NCBI GenBank assembly: GCA_947494705.1
Contig: CANLVN010000003.1
Coordinates: forward strand, 1 to 64,000
Reading direction: 5' to 3'
DNA: 64,000 nucleotides
DNA from: an uncultured Erythrobacter sp.
GTDB taxonomy: Bacteria; Pseudomonadota; Alphaproteobacteria; Sphingomonadales; Sphingomonadaceae
The notes below the pieces were generated by a model. It searched no databases, had not been told where the DNA came from, and worked only from the letters and a program-made list of their open reading frames with translations. A program made the position numbers and the translations under genes. Of the stretch, positions 28,416 to 38,100 are shown one piece after another. The first letter of the stretch is position 1; every line of letters begins with the position of its first letter.

Positions 28416-29552
28416 GTGGACTTCAACTTCACTGAAGAACAGGACATGGTGCGCGACGGATTGGCGCGCCTGGTCCGCGAGGAATATGGTGCCGAAACCC
28501 GCCGCGAAGTCATCGCGAGCGACAGCGGATGGCGCCCGGAAATCTGGGCGCAGCTGGCTGAGCTGGGCATTCTGGGTATGCCGTTTTCCGAAGGGGATGG
28601 CGGCTTTGGTGGCGGCGCGATCGACGCGATGGTCGTCATGGAGGAGTTCGGCAAGGGGCTCGTGGTCGAACCCTTCGTACCCACCGTGGTGTGCGCGGGC
28701 GGCTTCCTGAAGCATGCCGGGACCGTGGCGCAGAAGGAGGAGCATATCGGCGGCATCGTTTCCGGCGAGCGCGTTTACGCGTTTGCCTATGCCGAGCCGC
28801 AGGGTCGCTACGACCTCTCCGACATCCAGGTCACCGCGAAGAAGGAAGGCGATGGCTATGTGCTGAGCGGTCACAAGGCCGTTGTGATCGGCGCACCATG
28901 GGCCAGCCATCTCGTCGTCACCGCGCGCACTGGCGGCGATCGCAACGACAAGGAAGGCATCTCTGTCTTCGTCGTGGCGAAGGACACCGACGGGATCGTC
29001 ACCCGCGACTACGCGACGGTCGATGGTCGCCGGGCTTCGGAAGTCTATTTCGAGAATGCCAGCATCCCCGCCGACGCCCTGATCGGAGAAGAGGGAGCGG
29101 CATTGCCGCTGATCGAACGTGTCACCGATGAAGCCATCGCCGCACAATGCGCAGAAGCCTGCGGGGCAATGAAGGTCGCCAATGCAACGACGCTCGAATA
29201 TTCGAAACAGCGCAAGCAGTTCGGCGTGCCGATCGGCAAGTTCCAGGTGCTGCAGCACCGCATGGTCGACATGTACACCGAGTATGAAAGCTCGGTCTCG
29301 ATGACCTATCTCGCGACCCTGCGCCTCGGCGAAGACGAGCGCACGCGCAAGCTGGCTGTGTCTGCCGCAAAGGTCCGCGTCGGGCAGGCGGCGACGAAGG
29401 TTGGGCAGGAATCGATCCAGATCCATGGCGGCAACGGCATGACCGACGAATATGCCATCGGGCACTATTTCAAGCGCCTGACGATCTTCAATTCCGAGTT
29501 CGGCGATGTCGACCACCACATGAAACGCCACGTGGCGCTTTCCTCTGACTAA
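28416..29552 (+). CDS. Acyl-CoA dehydrogenase, smaller partner of second pair
   Basis: 378 residues from GTG 28416 (MDFNFTEEQDMVRDGLARLV), preceded by GAGAGGAACTGCAA. It has YAEPQGRYDLSDIQV in the middle domain, where the usual glycine-rich FAD loop is altered, and the C-terminal signature IQIHGGNGMTDEYAIGHYFKRL. The altered loop and the neighbouring larger ACAD repeat the pattern of the 9709/10939 pair. A 12-bp stem hairpin follows. Confidence 0.9.
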   Translation: MDFNFTEEQDMVRDGLARLVREEYGAETRREVIASDSGWRPEIWAQLAELGILGMPFSEGDGGFGGGAIDAMVVMEEFGKGLVVEPFVPTVVCAGGFLKHAGTVAQKEEHIGGIVSGERVYAFAYAEPQGRYDLSDIQVTAKKEGDGYVLSGHKAVVIGAPWASHLVVTARTGGDRNDKEGISVFVVAKDTDGIVTRDYATVDGRRASEVYFENASIPADALIGEEGAALPLIERVTDEAIAAQCAEACGAMKVANATTLEYSKQRKQFGVPIGKFQVLQHRMVDMYTEYESSVSMTYLATLRLGEDERTRKLAVSAAKVRVGQAATKVGQESIQIHGGNGMTDEYAIGHYFKRLTIFNSEFGDVDHHMKRHVALSSD

Positions 29553-29561
29553 AGCTCGCTT

Positions 29562-29592
29562 TCGAGGCCCGTTTATTGGGAACGGGCCTCGA
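29562..29592 (+). terminator. Hairpin after the second ACAD pair
   Basis: TCGAGGCCCGTT (29562-29573) pairs perfectly with AACGGGCCTCGA (29581-29592) across a 7-nt loop. The following bases (GATGCTTTCTC) are only weakly T-rich. It marks the end of the catabolic region. Confidence 0.7.
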
Positions 29593-29847
29593 GATGCTTT
29601 CTCCGCACAGCTTCAGTTCGATAGCGAATACTGCATTACGCTGCCCGCTTTGCGGCGCAGCGCGCTCTAACGTGCTTAAAAGGCGGGAAATCGGGCTATT
29701 GAAGGTTGCATACTGATCGCAAGCTTGGAATGATCGGTGAAAGGGTTTCGAGGACACGAGAGTCGGATGGCGTAGGGGCAATGTCTACGCCTTCGGTTTG
29801 ACGGGAGTATACAAGCTTCAGAGGGGAGCTTGGCGCTAGAAGCGAGC

Positions 29848-29886
29848 TGAGGGTTAGGGCCCTCACGTGCAAGTAAGGGCTTGCAC
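29848..29886. promoter_or_regulatory. Two adjacent inverted repeats upstream of the pentaheme cytochrome gene
   Basis: TGAGGG-N6-CCCTCA (29848-29865) is followed one base later by GTGCAAG-N6-CTTGCAC (29867-29886), both perfect. The second ends 48 bp before ATG 29935. A 7-bp half-site with a 6-bp centre matches the geometry of CRP/FNR-type operators, though the half-site sequence is not the CRP or FNR consensus. They could also form leader RNA hairpins. Confidence 0.5.
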
Positions 29887-29934
29887 AGCATCGCGAAAGG
29901 CGCGAGAGTCAGAACATCTCGTGGGGGGTATGAG

Positions 29935-31323
29935 ATGATAGGTTCAGGGCCGGTTCGGGAATGGCTTGCGCGGCTGACGGGCGCGCGTGCTGGCATTATA
30001 CGCCTTTTCGCCGTCCTCGGCCTCGTGGCGATCTACCCGGCTGCGACCGCTTCCAGCAATGCAACTTTCGAAGGTGTGGCCAGCTGTGCGGGCTCCACCT
30101 GTCATGGCCGTGCCGAAGGCAACGGCGCAGTGGTCCGGCAGGACGAGATCGCGACATGGCAGGAGCCGTCCTCGGCCAGTGGCGCGCATAGCCGCGCCTA
30201 TGCGGTGCTCGCCGGTCGCCGGGGTCAGCAGATTGCAAGCAGCCTTGGCCTTGGCTCGGCAACGCAGGCTCCCGAATGTCTCGGTTGTCACTCGACCTTC
30301 GTGCCTTCCAGTCAGCGTGGTGCGCGTTTCCAGCTTTCCGACGGCGTGGGCTGCGAAAGCTGTCACGGCGCGGCAGAAGGGTGGCTCGCGACGCACTATG
30401 CCCGCCCCGCGACCCATGCCTCGAATGTCGCCGACGGCCTCACCCCACTCGAAAATCCGCAAGTCCGCGCAAACGTCTGCCTCGATTGCCATTACGGCTC
30501 GACCAAGACCGGGCAGTTCGTCACGCACTCGATGATGGCAGCGGGCCATCCGCGCGTTTCGTTCGAGCTCGACCTGTTCAGCGCGCTTCAGCAGCACCAC
30601 AATGTCGACGCCGACTACACCCGTCGCAAGCGCCGTCCCGATGCGGTGCGGTTCTGGGCGGTCGGGCAGGCCGAAGCGGTCAAGCGCGCGACCTCGCTGT
30701 TCGCGCAGCCGAAGTTCGCGATGGAGGGGGTATTCCCGCAATACTACTTCTTCGACTGCCATTCGTGTCACCGGGAAATTCAGGATTCAAGCCAGCGGCG
30801 ACTGACGTTCGAGGAGAACCCCGCGCGTCCGATCCCGTTCGGCAATGCGCCGTTCAACGATGAGAACATCATCATGCTCTCGGCTGTCGCGGGCGCGTTG
30901 GTGCCGGGACAGGCGGACTCCTTCCGTAGCGCCAGCAGAGACTTCCACGCCGCGCTCGGCGGGCGGGGCAACCCGCGCAGTGCGGCTCAGGAACTGAGCG
31001 CACGGGCAGGGGCGCTGTCCAACGCGCTGAGCCAGCGCGCCTATATCGATGCCGACGCATTCAAGGTGATCGGGATCATTTCGGACACTGCCATTCGCAG
31101 CCGCTTCACCGACTATTCGGGCAGCGTGCAGGCGGTGATGGCGATCGATACGCTGCTCAACGGCCTCGTGACCAACGGCCGCATCACGGCAGGTGCGGCG
31201 GCGGGTATTCGCTCGAACATCAACAAGGCCTATTCCGCGGTCGAGGAGCCTAACGCCTACCGCCCCGCTGATTTCCGCACCGCGCTCGCCAGCGCGACCA
31301 CTGCCATTCGCAGGTTGCAATAG
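29935..31323 (+). CDS. Pentaheme c-type cytochrome, periplasmic
   Basis: 462-residue exported cytochrome with a signal/anchor helix near residues 20-40. Five haem motifs are visible: CAGSTCH (a C-X4-CH site, about 51), CLGCH (115), CESCH (140), CLDCH (182) and CHSCH (275). The spacing and the many extra His residues resemble the cytochrome c554 superfamily. The C-terminal 180 residues carry no haem motif and are mainly helical. ATG 29935 was chosen for its GGGGGTATGAG ribosome-binding site and because it keeps the signal helix near the N-terminus. It heads a tightly packed operon (2, 3 and -1 bp spacing) with a lipoprotein, a barrel protein and a decaheme cytochrome, so it probably carries electrons in the periplasm. 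Confidence 0.88.
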   Translation: MIGSGPVREWLARLTGARAGIIRLFAVLGLVAIYPAATASSNATFEGVASCAGSTCHGRAEGNGAVVRQDEIATWQEPSSASGAHSRAYAVLAGRRGQQIASSLGLGSATQAPECLGCHSTFVPSSQRGARFQLSDGVGCESCHGAAEGWLATHYARPATHASNVADGLTPLENPQVRANVCLDCHYGSTKTGQFVTHSMMAAGHPRVSFELDLFSALQQHHNVDADYTRRKRRPDAVRFWAVGQAEAVKRATSLFAQPKFAMEGVFPQYYFFDCHSCHREIQDSSQRRLTFEENPARPIPFGNAPFNDENIIMLSAVAGALVPGQADSFRSASRDFHAALGGRGNPRSAAQELSARAGALSNALSQRAYIDADAFKVIGIISDTAIRSRFTDYSGSVQAVMAIDTLLNGLVTNGRITAGAAAGIRSNINKAYSAVEEPNAYRPADFRTALASATTAIRRLQ

Positions 31324-31325
31324 AG

Positions 31326-33278
31326 ATGCGCGGGACATGGAAAGCCTTGGCCGGTGCGCCGCTCCTGATCCTCGCCGCATGCGGGGGAGGCGACAGCAGC
31401 GCGCCTTCGGGCGGAGGCACGGGTAACGCTCCGCCGCCATCGCCGCCACCGGCACCACCACCTGCTGGCCAGGTCTATTCGGTGCCGGCCGCCGAGAGCC
31501 TCTCGACCGCCGATGTGCAGGCCGTGATTGCGCAGGCGGCCACGCAGGCCACCGCACAGGGCACGCCCGCCACGATCGCGGTTGTCGACCGGGTCGGCAA
31601 TGTGCTGGCCGTATTCAAGATGACGGACAGCCGCGATTTCGTCGCGATTCCCGAAGCGCCCAACGGCGATAGCGAAGACATTCAGGGCCTCGATGTTCCG
31701 GCCGCCGGAGCGGCCATCGCCAAGGCGATCACCGGCGCCTATCTGTCGAGCGGCGGCAACGCCTTTTCCAGCCGCGTCGCCTCGCAGATCGTGCAGGAGC
31801 ACTTCCCGCCCGCACCCACGACGGTCGGCCTCGAAAGCGGCCCGCTGTTCGGTGTGCAGTTCAGCCAGCTTCCGTGCTCCGACCTTTCGGCCCGCGCTGT
31901 CGATGGACTGATTGGGCCGAAGCGCTCGCCGCTCGGCCTGTCGGCGGACCCCGGCGGCTTCCCGCTTTACAAGAACGGGGTCATTGTCGGCGGCGTCGGC
32001 GTGGCTGCGGACCCGGACTATACTTTCGATCCCAACGTGCTCGACGTCGATAGCGACGTGGACGAGTTCATCGCGCTCGCGGGCACTGTCGGGTTCGAGG
32101 CACCGCGCGAAATCCGGGCAGATCGCATCTCTGCGGACGGCACCTCGCTGCGCTACACCGATGCGACCTACAACTCCCTTGCCAATGTTGCCGGGGCGAG
32201 CTTCGCAGGTCTGCCGGGAATGCTGATCCCGGTTAACGGTTACACCGATGGCACGCTGCGGGCAGGTACCGCCTACGGCACCGAAGGGTCGGGCATCCGT
32301 CCCTCGACTGCGGCGGAGTTCTCCAACCGCGACGCCTTCATCCTGACGAACGGGGCCGGGATGAACCGTTTCCCCGTGCGCGGCGGCACCGATGGTGCGG
32401 ATATCGCGCAGCCGATCACCGCCGCAGAAGCCGCTGCGATCCTCGAAGAGGCTTTCGCTGTGATGAGCCGCGCACGCGCGCAAATCCGCCGGCCGCTCGA
32501 CAGCCGGGCACAGGTCTCGATCAGCCTCGTCGATACGCGCGGTCGGATTCTGGGCATCGTGCGTTCGCCCGATGCGCCGATTTTCGGCACCGACGTGAGC
32601 CTGCAAAAGGCCCGCACCGCAAACTTCTTCTCCGGCGCGTTCGCCGCGAACGAATTGCTCGCAGCGCAAGGCGAAGTGCCGGAGTTTGTCGGGCGCGTGC
32701 GCAGCTTCCTTGGCGATCAGAGCGCGCTGACCGGGACCTTTGCCTTCGCCGACCGGTCGGGCGGGAACCTGTCGCGGCCCTACTTCCCCGATGGCGAAGT
32801 CGGCACGCCCCACGGTCCGCTGTCGCGGCCGATCGAGAAATTCAACCCGTTCTCGACCGGGCTGCAATCGGCGCTCGTGCTGCAAAACCTCGCTGAACAC
32901 CTTGCCTTCGTGCTCGGTCAGTCCGCGACCGACACCAATCGCGGTTGCTCGAAGCTGCCCACCATCGCAGGTCAGGGCACGCGGCTCGACAATGGCATCC
33001 AGATCTTCCCCGGCTCGGTCCCGGTCTATCGCGGCAGCCAGCTCGTCGGCGGCATTGGCGTGTCGGGCGACGGCATCGACCAGGATGACATGATCAGCTT
33101 CCTGGGCCTCAACAACGCCGGAGTGCGCACGGGCACGATCAACAACGCGCCGAACGATATCCGCGCCGACCGGATCGTGGTGAACGTGAACGGACGCAAT
33201 GTCCGGTTGCGGTACATCAATTGCCCGTTTGCGCCCTTCCTCGACGATCCGGCGCAGAATGTGTGCGAGGGGCTGTAG
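31326..33278 (+). CDS. Lipoprotein with two GlcG/HbpS-like haem-binding domains
   Basis: 650 residues. The signal peptide ends in a lipobox, LILAAC, so Cys19 is probably lipidated. A Gly/Ser/Pro-rich linker (about 20-50) follows. Two copies of a GlcG/HbpS-type domain can be recognised. The first, about 55-300, has ATIAVVDRVGNVLAVFKM. The second, about 365-630, has QVSISLVDTRGRILGIVRSPD and SQLVGGIGVSGDGIDQD. Family members bind haem or similar small ligands. The location between cytochrome genes suggests a role in haem handling or in the conduit itself. The domain pair is much larger than the usual single-domain protein of about 140-180 residues. Confidence 0.8.
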   Translation: MRGTWKALAGAPLLILAACGGGDSSAPSGGGTGNAPPPSPPPAPPPAGQVYSVPAAESLSTADVQAVIAQAATQATAQGTPATIAVVDRVGNVLAVFKMTDSRDFVAIPEAPNGDSEDIQGLDVPAAGAAIAKAITGAYLSSGGNAFSSRVASQIVQEHFPPAPTTVGLESGPLFGVQFSQLPCSDLSARAVDGLIGPKRSPLGLSADPGGFPLYKNGVIVGGVGVAADPDYTFDPNVLDVDSDVDEFIALAGTVGFEAPREIRADRISADGTSLRYTDATYNSLANVAGASFAGLPGMLIPVNGYTDGTLRAGTAYGTEGSGIRPSTAAEFSNRDAFILTNGAGMNRFPVRGGTDGADIAQPITAAEAAAILEEAFAVMSRARAQIRRPLDSRAQVSISLVDTRGRILGIVRSPDAPIFGTDVSLQKARTANFFSGAFAANELLAAQGEVPEFVGRVRSFLGDQSALTGTFAFADRSGGNLSRPYFPDGEVGTPHGPLSRPIEKFNPFSTGLQSALVLQNLAEHLAFVLGQSATDTNRGCSKLPTIAGQGTRLDNGIQIFPGSVPVYRGSQLVGGIGVSGDGIDQDDMISFLGLNNAGVRTGTINNAPNDIRADRIVVNVNGRNVRLRYINCPFAPFLDDPAQNVCEGL

Positions 33279-33281
33279 AAC

Positions 33282-35165
33282 ATGGCGTTCTCGCTCCTTC
33301 CGCTGGTCGTCCTTTCGCAGCCCGGAATGCAGGCCGAAGCGCCGCCTCAGCCCGCGCAGGTCGAAGAGGGCGTGCAGGATAGCGCCGAGGAGAGTGAGGG
33401 CCTCAACACCACGATCAAGGAAGAGCCCGAACCGCTAGACAACCAGATCATCGAAGGTCGCGAACGCCCCGGTTTCAACGATGAACTGCCCGACGCGATC
33501 GAGCAGGAGAACGAAGGCGCGATCCGCGCGCCGCCGCCGCAGGCCTTCTCTCCCGACCAGGTGCCAATCCCCGATCGCTGGCGACTGATCGAGGGGCTGG
33601 GAGTGGTCGAGGAAGACCTGCTCGATCCCTACAACCAGAACACCTACAAGGGTGATCGGCCGATCAACCCGGACAAGGTGCCGTGGCTTCCGATCAAGGG
33701 CGACGACTGGTTCTTCGTTCTCAATGCGATCAGCGACACAGTATACGAACCGCGCACCTTTCCCATCCCCGTCGGCATCCAGACGACCGAGGACCCGGAC
33801 CGGCTCGATGTGTTCGGCAATGACTTCTCGAACGTTCTGTCACAGACCTTCATCGTCGGTGCGGCCCTTTTGAAAGGCTCGACCGCCTACAAGCCACCCA
33901 GCATCGAATATCGCCTGACGCTGGCTTACAACGTGAACTACGTGACCGTGCCAGAGCGGCGCGTGTTGTTCGTCGAGCCATCCAAGGGGACGACGCGCCT
34001 CGACCACTTCCTCGGCGTGCAGGAAGCCTTCGTCGATTACCACTTCACGCAGTTCGATAACGACCGGTTCGACTTCATCTCGATTCGCGCCGGTATCCAG
34101 CCGTTCCAGGCCGATTTCCGCGGCTTCCTGTTCAACGACCAACAGCTGGGCGTGCGCCTGTTCGGCAATCGCGACAACAACCGCTTCCAGTTCAACCTCG
34201 CCGCGTTCTGGCGGCTGGAAAAGGACACGAATAGCGGCCTCAACTCGGTGGTTCAGAGCCCGCGCGACGATTTCGTCTTCATCGCCAATGTCTATCGCCA
34301 GGATTTCCTGATCCCGGCACTGACCAGCCAGTTCACCGTCGCCTACAACCGCAACCGCGAAGGCGACGATATCGAAATCGACGACAACGGCTTCCCGGTG
34401 CGCCCCGCCTTGCTGGGCGATCTGCGTGGACGCGATTACGACGTCGTTTATCTCGGCTACAACGTCGACGGGCGCGTCGGACGGATCAATGTGACCGGCA
34501 GCGCCTATTGGGCACTGGGTGAGGATCGAAACAACTTCTTCACCGGCAGGCCAGCCGACATCAACGCGCAATTCGCCGCCGTCGAATTCAGCTATGACCG
34601 CGACTGGATGCGTTTCCGGCTGTCGGGTGCATATCAGAGCGGTGACTCCGATCCGTATGACGACAAGGAAACCGGCTACGACGCGATCTTCGAAAACCCG
34701 GTCTTTGCCGGCGCGGACACGTCGTACTGGATCAGGCAGACGATCCCGTTTGCGGGCGGCGGTCGCGCGGTTTCGGTGAACGGTCGCAACGGTATCCTCA
34801 ACAACCTGCGATCCTCGAAGGAGCAGGGACAGTCGAACTTCAACAATCCGGGCCTGTGGCTGGTCGGGGTCGGCGCTGATTTCGACCTGACACCGGAGTT
34901 TCGCCTGTCGGCCAACGCCAATCACCTCTGGTTCGAGGACACGACGACGCTGGAGAACCTGCGTATCGAAGGCTCGATCCCGAGCGAGATTGGCTACGAC
35001 CTCTCGGCAAGCGCCATCTGGAGGCCCAAGGCGAACCAGAACATCGTGATGCGCCTGTCCGCTGCCACGCTCATATCCGGTGACGGGTTCAGGGACCTGT
35101 TCGACAATCTCGGCAACCAGGACGAGTATTACTCGGTCCTCGCAAACGTGACACTGACCTATTGA
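33282..35165 (+). CDS. Outer-membrane beta-barrel protein of the cytochrome operon
   Basis: 627 residues with a short signal peptide. An acidic, Pro/Glu-rich periplasmic segment (about 20-105) is followed by many alternating polar/aromatic stretches typical of a large barrel, for example YRLTLAYNVNYVTVP, RFQFNLAAFWRLEK, SQFTVAYNRNRE and WMRFRLSGAYQSGD. It ends in LANVTLTY. There is no CXXCH. Length and context resemble the barrels of porin-cytochrome conduits (MtrB-like), but no MtrB-specific motif was recognised. The stop overlaps the next start by one base, so it is translationally coupled to the decaheme cytochrome. An ordinary porin is the alternative. Confidence 0.72.
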   Translation: MAFSLLPLVVLSQPGMQAEAPPQPAQVEEGVQDSAEESEGLNTTIKEEPEPLDNQIIEGRERPGFNDELPDAIEQENEGAIRAPPPQAFSPDQVPIPDRWRLIEGLGVVEEDLLDPYNQNTYKGDRPINPDKVPWLPIKGDDWFFVLNAISDTVYEPRTFPIPVGIQTTEDPDRLDVFGNDFSNVLSQTFIVGAALLKGSTAYKPPSIEYRLTLAYNVNYVTVPERRVLFVEPSKGTTRLDHFLGVQEAFVDYHFTQFDNDRFDFISIRAGIQPFQADFRGFLFNDQQLGVRLFGNRDNNRFQFNLAAFWRLEKDTNSGLNSVVQSPRDDFVFIANVYRQDFLIPALTSQFTVAYNRNREGDDIEIDDNGFPVRPALLGDLRGRDYDVVYLGYNVDGRVGRINVTGSAYWALGEDRNNFFTGRPADINAQFAAVEFSYDRDWMRFRLSGAYQSGDSDPYDDKETGYDAIFENPVFAGADTSYWIRQTIPFAGGGRAVSVNGRNGILNNLRSSKEQGQSNFNNPGLWLVGVGADFDLTPEFRLSANANHLWFEDTTTLENLRIEGSIPSEIGYDLSASAIWRPKANQNIVMRLSAATLISGDGFRDLFDNLGNQDEYYSVLANVTLTY

Positions 35166-38100
35166 TGCGACAGCTAAGCCGCCTTTCTCCGAAACACCTG
35201 GTGCTCGCATTCGCGGCGATGCTGCTCGGCGTGTCGATGTTCCAGGTCGAGACGCAGGCCGCCGACAAGGAAAAGCCGGTCAAGCGGGACTATTCGCTGG
35301 TCATCGCGCCGCCCGCGCCCGCGCGCCAGTCGCAGGCACAAATGGATGCGAAGTCGGAAGGGTGCTACACCTGCCACCTTCAGACCGACGCGCCGACCAT
35401 GCACACTACGCCCGCCGTGCGCCTCGGCTGCACCGATTGCCATGGCGGCAATGCGAGCGTGCGCGGCAATTCCGAGCTGCCGCAGGACCATCCCGATTAC
35501 ATCGCCGCACGCGACAAGGCGCATGTCCTGCCGAAATATCCCGACAGCTGGCACTTCCCCTCCTCGGCCAATCCGAAGCGGTCCTATGCGCTGCTCAACA
35601 AGGAAGCGCCCGAATTCATCAAGTTCGTGAACCCGTCGGACTACCGCGTTGCGCGCGAGGCATGCGGGTCGTGCCATATCCAGTCGATCGAGGCGGCGGA
35701 GCGCTCGATCATGGCGACCGGTGCGATGCTGTGGGGCGGGGCGACCTACAATAACGGCATCCTGCCCTTCAAGAACTACATCCTCGGCGAGGCCTACACC
35801 CGCTCGGGCGACCCGGCGACGGTTGCGGGCATCGCCAATGTCATTTCCTCGCCCGGCGAAGGTGAGGAAGGCGGCCTGAGCGAAGAGCAGAAAGCGCGAG
35901 GCGTGCTCGAACAGCTTTATCCGCTGCCGACCTGGCACGTCATCCCGCCCGCAGACGTGTTCCGCGTGTTCGAACGCGGCGGGCGCACGATCAACTCGCA
36001 ATTCCCGGAGATCGGCCTGCCCAGCCCCACCGGGCAGATCCAGCGTCTCGAAGAGCCGGGTCGTCCCGATCTCAAGCAGTCCAACCGCGGTCCGGGCACG
36101 GGCCTGCGCGTCGCGATCCCCGCGCTCAACATTCACAAGACCCGCCTGAACGATCCCTTCACCTGGTTCATGGGCACCAACGACCAGCCGGGCGACTATC
36201 GCCATTCGGGCTGCGCATCGTGCCACGTGGTCTATGCCAATGACCGCGAACCGCGCCACAGCCTCATCTACGCGCAATATGGCCGCGACGGGCAGACGAT
36301 CACGGTCGACCCGACGATCAACAGCCAGATGGAAGATGACCACGGCTACGGCGAAAAAGCCTCGGGCCACGGCGGCCTCAAGCAGCCCGGAGACTCCCAT
36401 GACAAGGAGCCGATGAAGGAAAAGGGCCACCCGCTCCAGCACGTCTTTACCCGTTCGATCCCGACCGCGCAGTGCATGAACTGCCACATGCACCAGCCCA
36501 ACATCTTCCTGAATTCCTATCTCGGCTACACGATGTGGGATTACGAGAGCGACGCTCCCGCGATGTGGCCCGAGGATCAGAAATACCCCACCGCCGAGGA
36601 AGTGCGCGAAGTCATCGCCCGCAATCCCGAGGGCGCTGCACCCAAGGGCAAGTGGGCCGATCTCGATTTCCTGCGCAACGTCTATGACCTGAACCCCGAC
36701 CTCGAGCACACGCAGTTCGCCGATTATCACGGCCATGGCTGGAACTTCCGCGCGATCTTCAAACGCGACCGCGACGGCAACATGCTCGACGCCGAGGGCG
36801 AAATCCTGCGCCCCTCACAGGAAGGCGACACGCCTGAAGAGGCCGCGTATCACGACGAACGCTGGCGCCAGCGCTGGCGCAAGGATGGCGAGGGCAAGTT
36901 CGTCCAGCCCGGCGCCAATCCGGGCGAAGCGGTCCACATGATGAGCATCCACGCCGAAGTCGGCATGCAATGCGTCGACTGCCACTTCGAACAGGACACG
37001 CATGGCAACGGCCTGATCTACGGCGAAGTTGCCAATGCCATCGAAATCGGGTGCAAGGATTGCCACGGCACGGCCGACGCTTACCCGACCCTGCGCACCA
37101 GCGGCCCTGCGGCTCCGCCCGAGGGTCACAACCTTGCCCTGTTGCGCAATCCGGATGGCCAGCGTCGCTTCGAATGGATGGAGAACGAGGAAGGGCGCCG
37201 CGTGCTGATCCAGCGTAGCCTCGTCGACCCCAGCCTCGAATGGGAGATGAGCCTCGTCAAGGACTCGGTCGATCCGTCCACCCCGGTCTTCAACGCCAAG
37301 GCTGCGCGTTCGAAACTGATGAGCCGCTATGGCGCGGAAACCGGACGATTCGAATTCGGCACCGGCATCGAAGTCGGCGACCGCGCGCACCGCGACGAGG
37401 AAATGGCCTGCTTCACCTGCCACCTGTCGTGGTCGACTTCGTGCGGTGGGTGCCACCTGCCGATCGAGGCGAACTGGAAGACCAAGAGCCACCGTTACGA
37501 AGGCGGCGAGACGCGCAATTTCGCGACCTACAACCCGCAGGTCGCGCGCGACCAGATGTTCCAGCTGGGCATCCACCAGACGACCAAGGGCAACCAGACC
37601 GCACCGGTCCGCTCGTCCAGCGCGCTGGTGCTGACCTCGACCAACATCAACCGCGAACGCATCTATGTGCAGCAGCCGCCGATCAGTGCGATCGGCTTCT
37701 CGTCACAGGCCTTCGCGCCGCACTTCCCGCACACGGTGCGCCTGACCGAGACCAAGACTTGCACCGATTGCCACCTGTCCGAAGCGGAGGACAACAACGC
37801 GATCATGTCGCAATTGCTCCTGCTCGGGACCAATTTCGTGAACTTCGTCGGGATGCACGCCTGGACCGGCCTCGAAGACGGGATCACCGCCGTGCGTGTC
37901 ACCGAATTCGACGAGCCGCAGGCGGTGCTGGGCTCCTACCTGCACAAATATTCCTACCCCGATTACTGGCGCATGCATGTCGAGGACAATGATCGCGAAC
38001 TGAAGGACTGGGTGCGCGGGCAGGCCTTCGACGAAGACTTCTCCGGCGAAACCAAGCCGTTCGAGGAATTCGTGAACGTCCACGAAGGCACGCGCGACCG

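Larger units (their letters stand above)
29553..29934. other. Intergenic leader region of the cytochrome operon (382 bp)
   Basis: No protein gene is supported here. After the terminator hairpin the region contains two closely spaced inverted repeats at 29848-29865 and 29867-29886. No clear -35/-10 pair was found, so the promoter is unresolved. Confidence 0.6.

Noticed and set aside
29935..31323. Hydroxylamine oxidoreductase or nitrite reductase NrfA
   Set aside because: Five haem motifs without the P460 tyrosine context or the CXXCK catalytic site of NrfA; no nitrogen-cycle partner genes are nearby.
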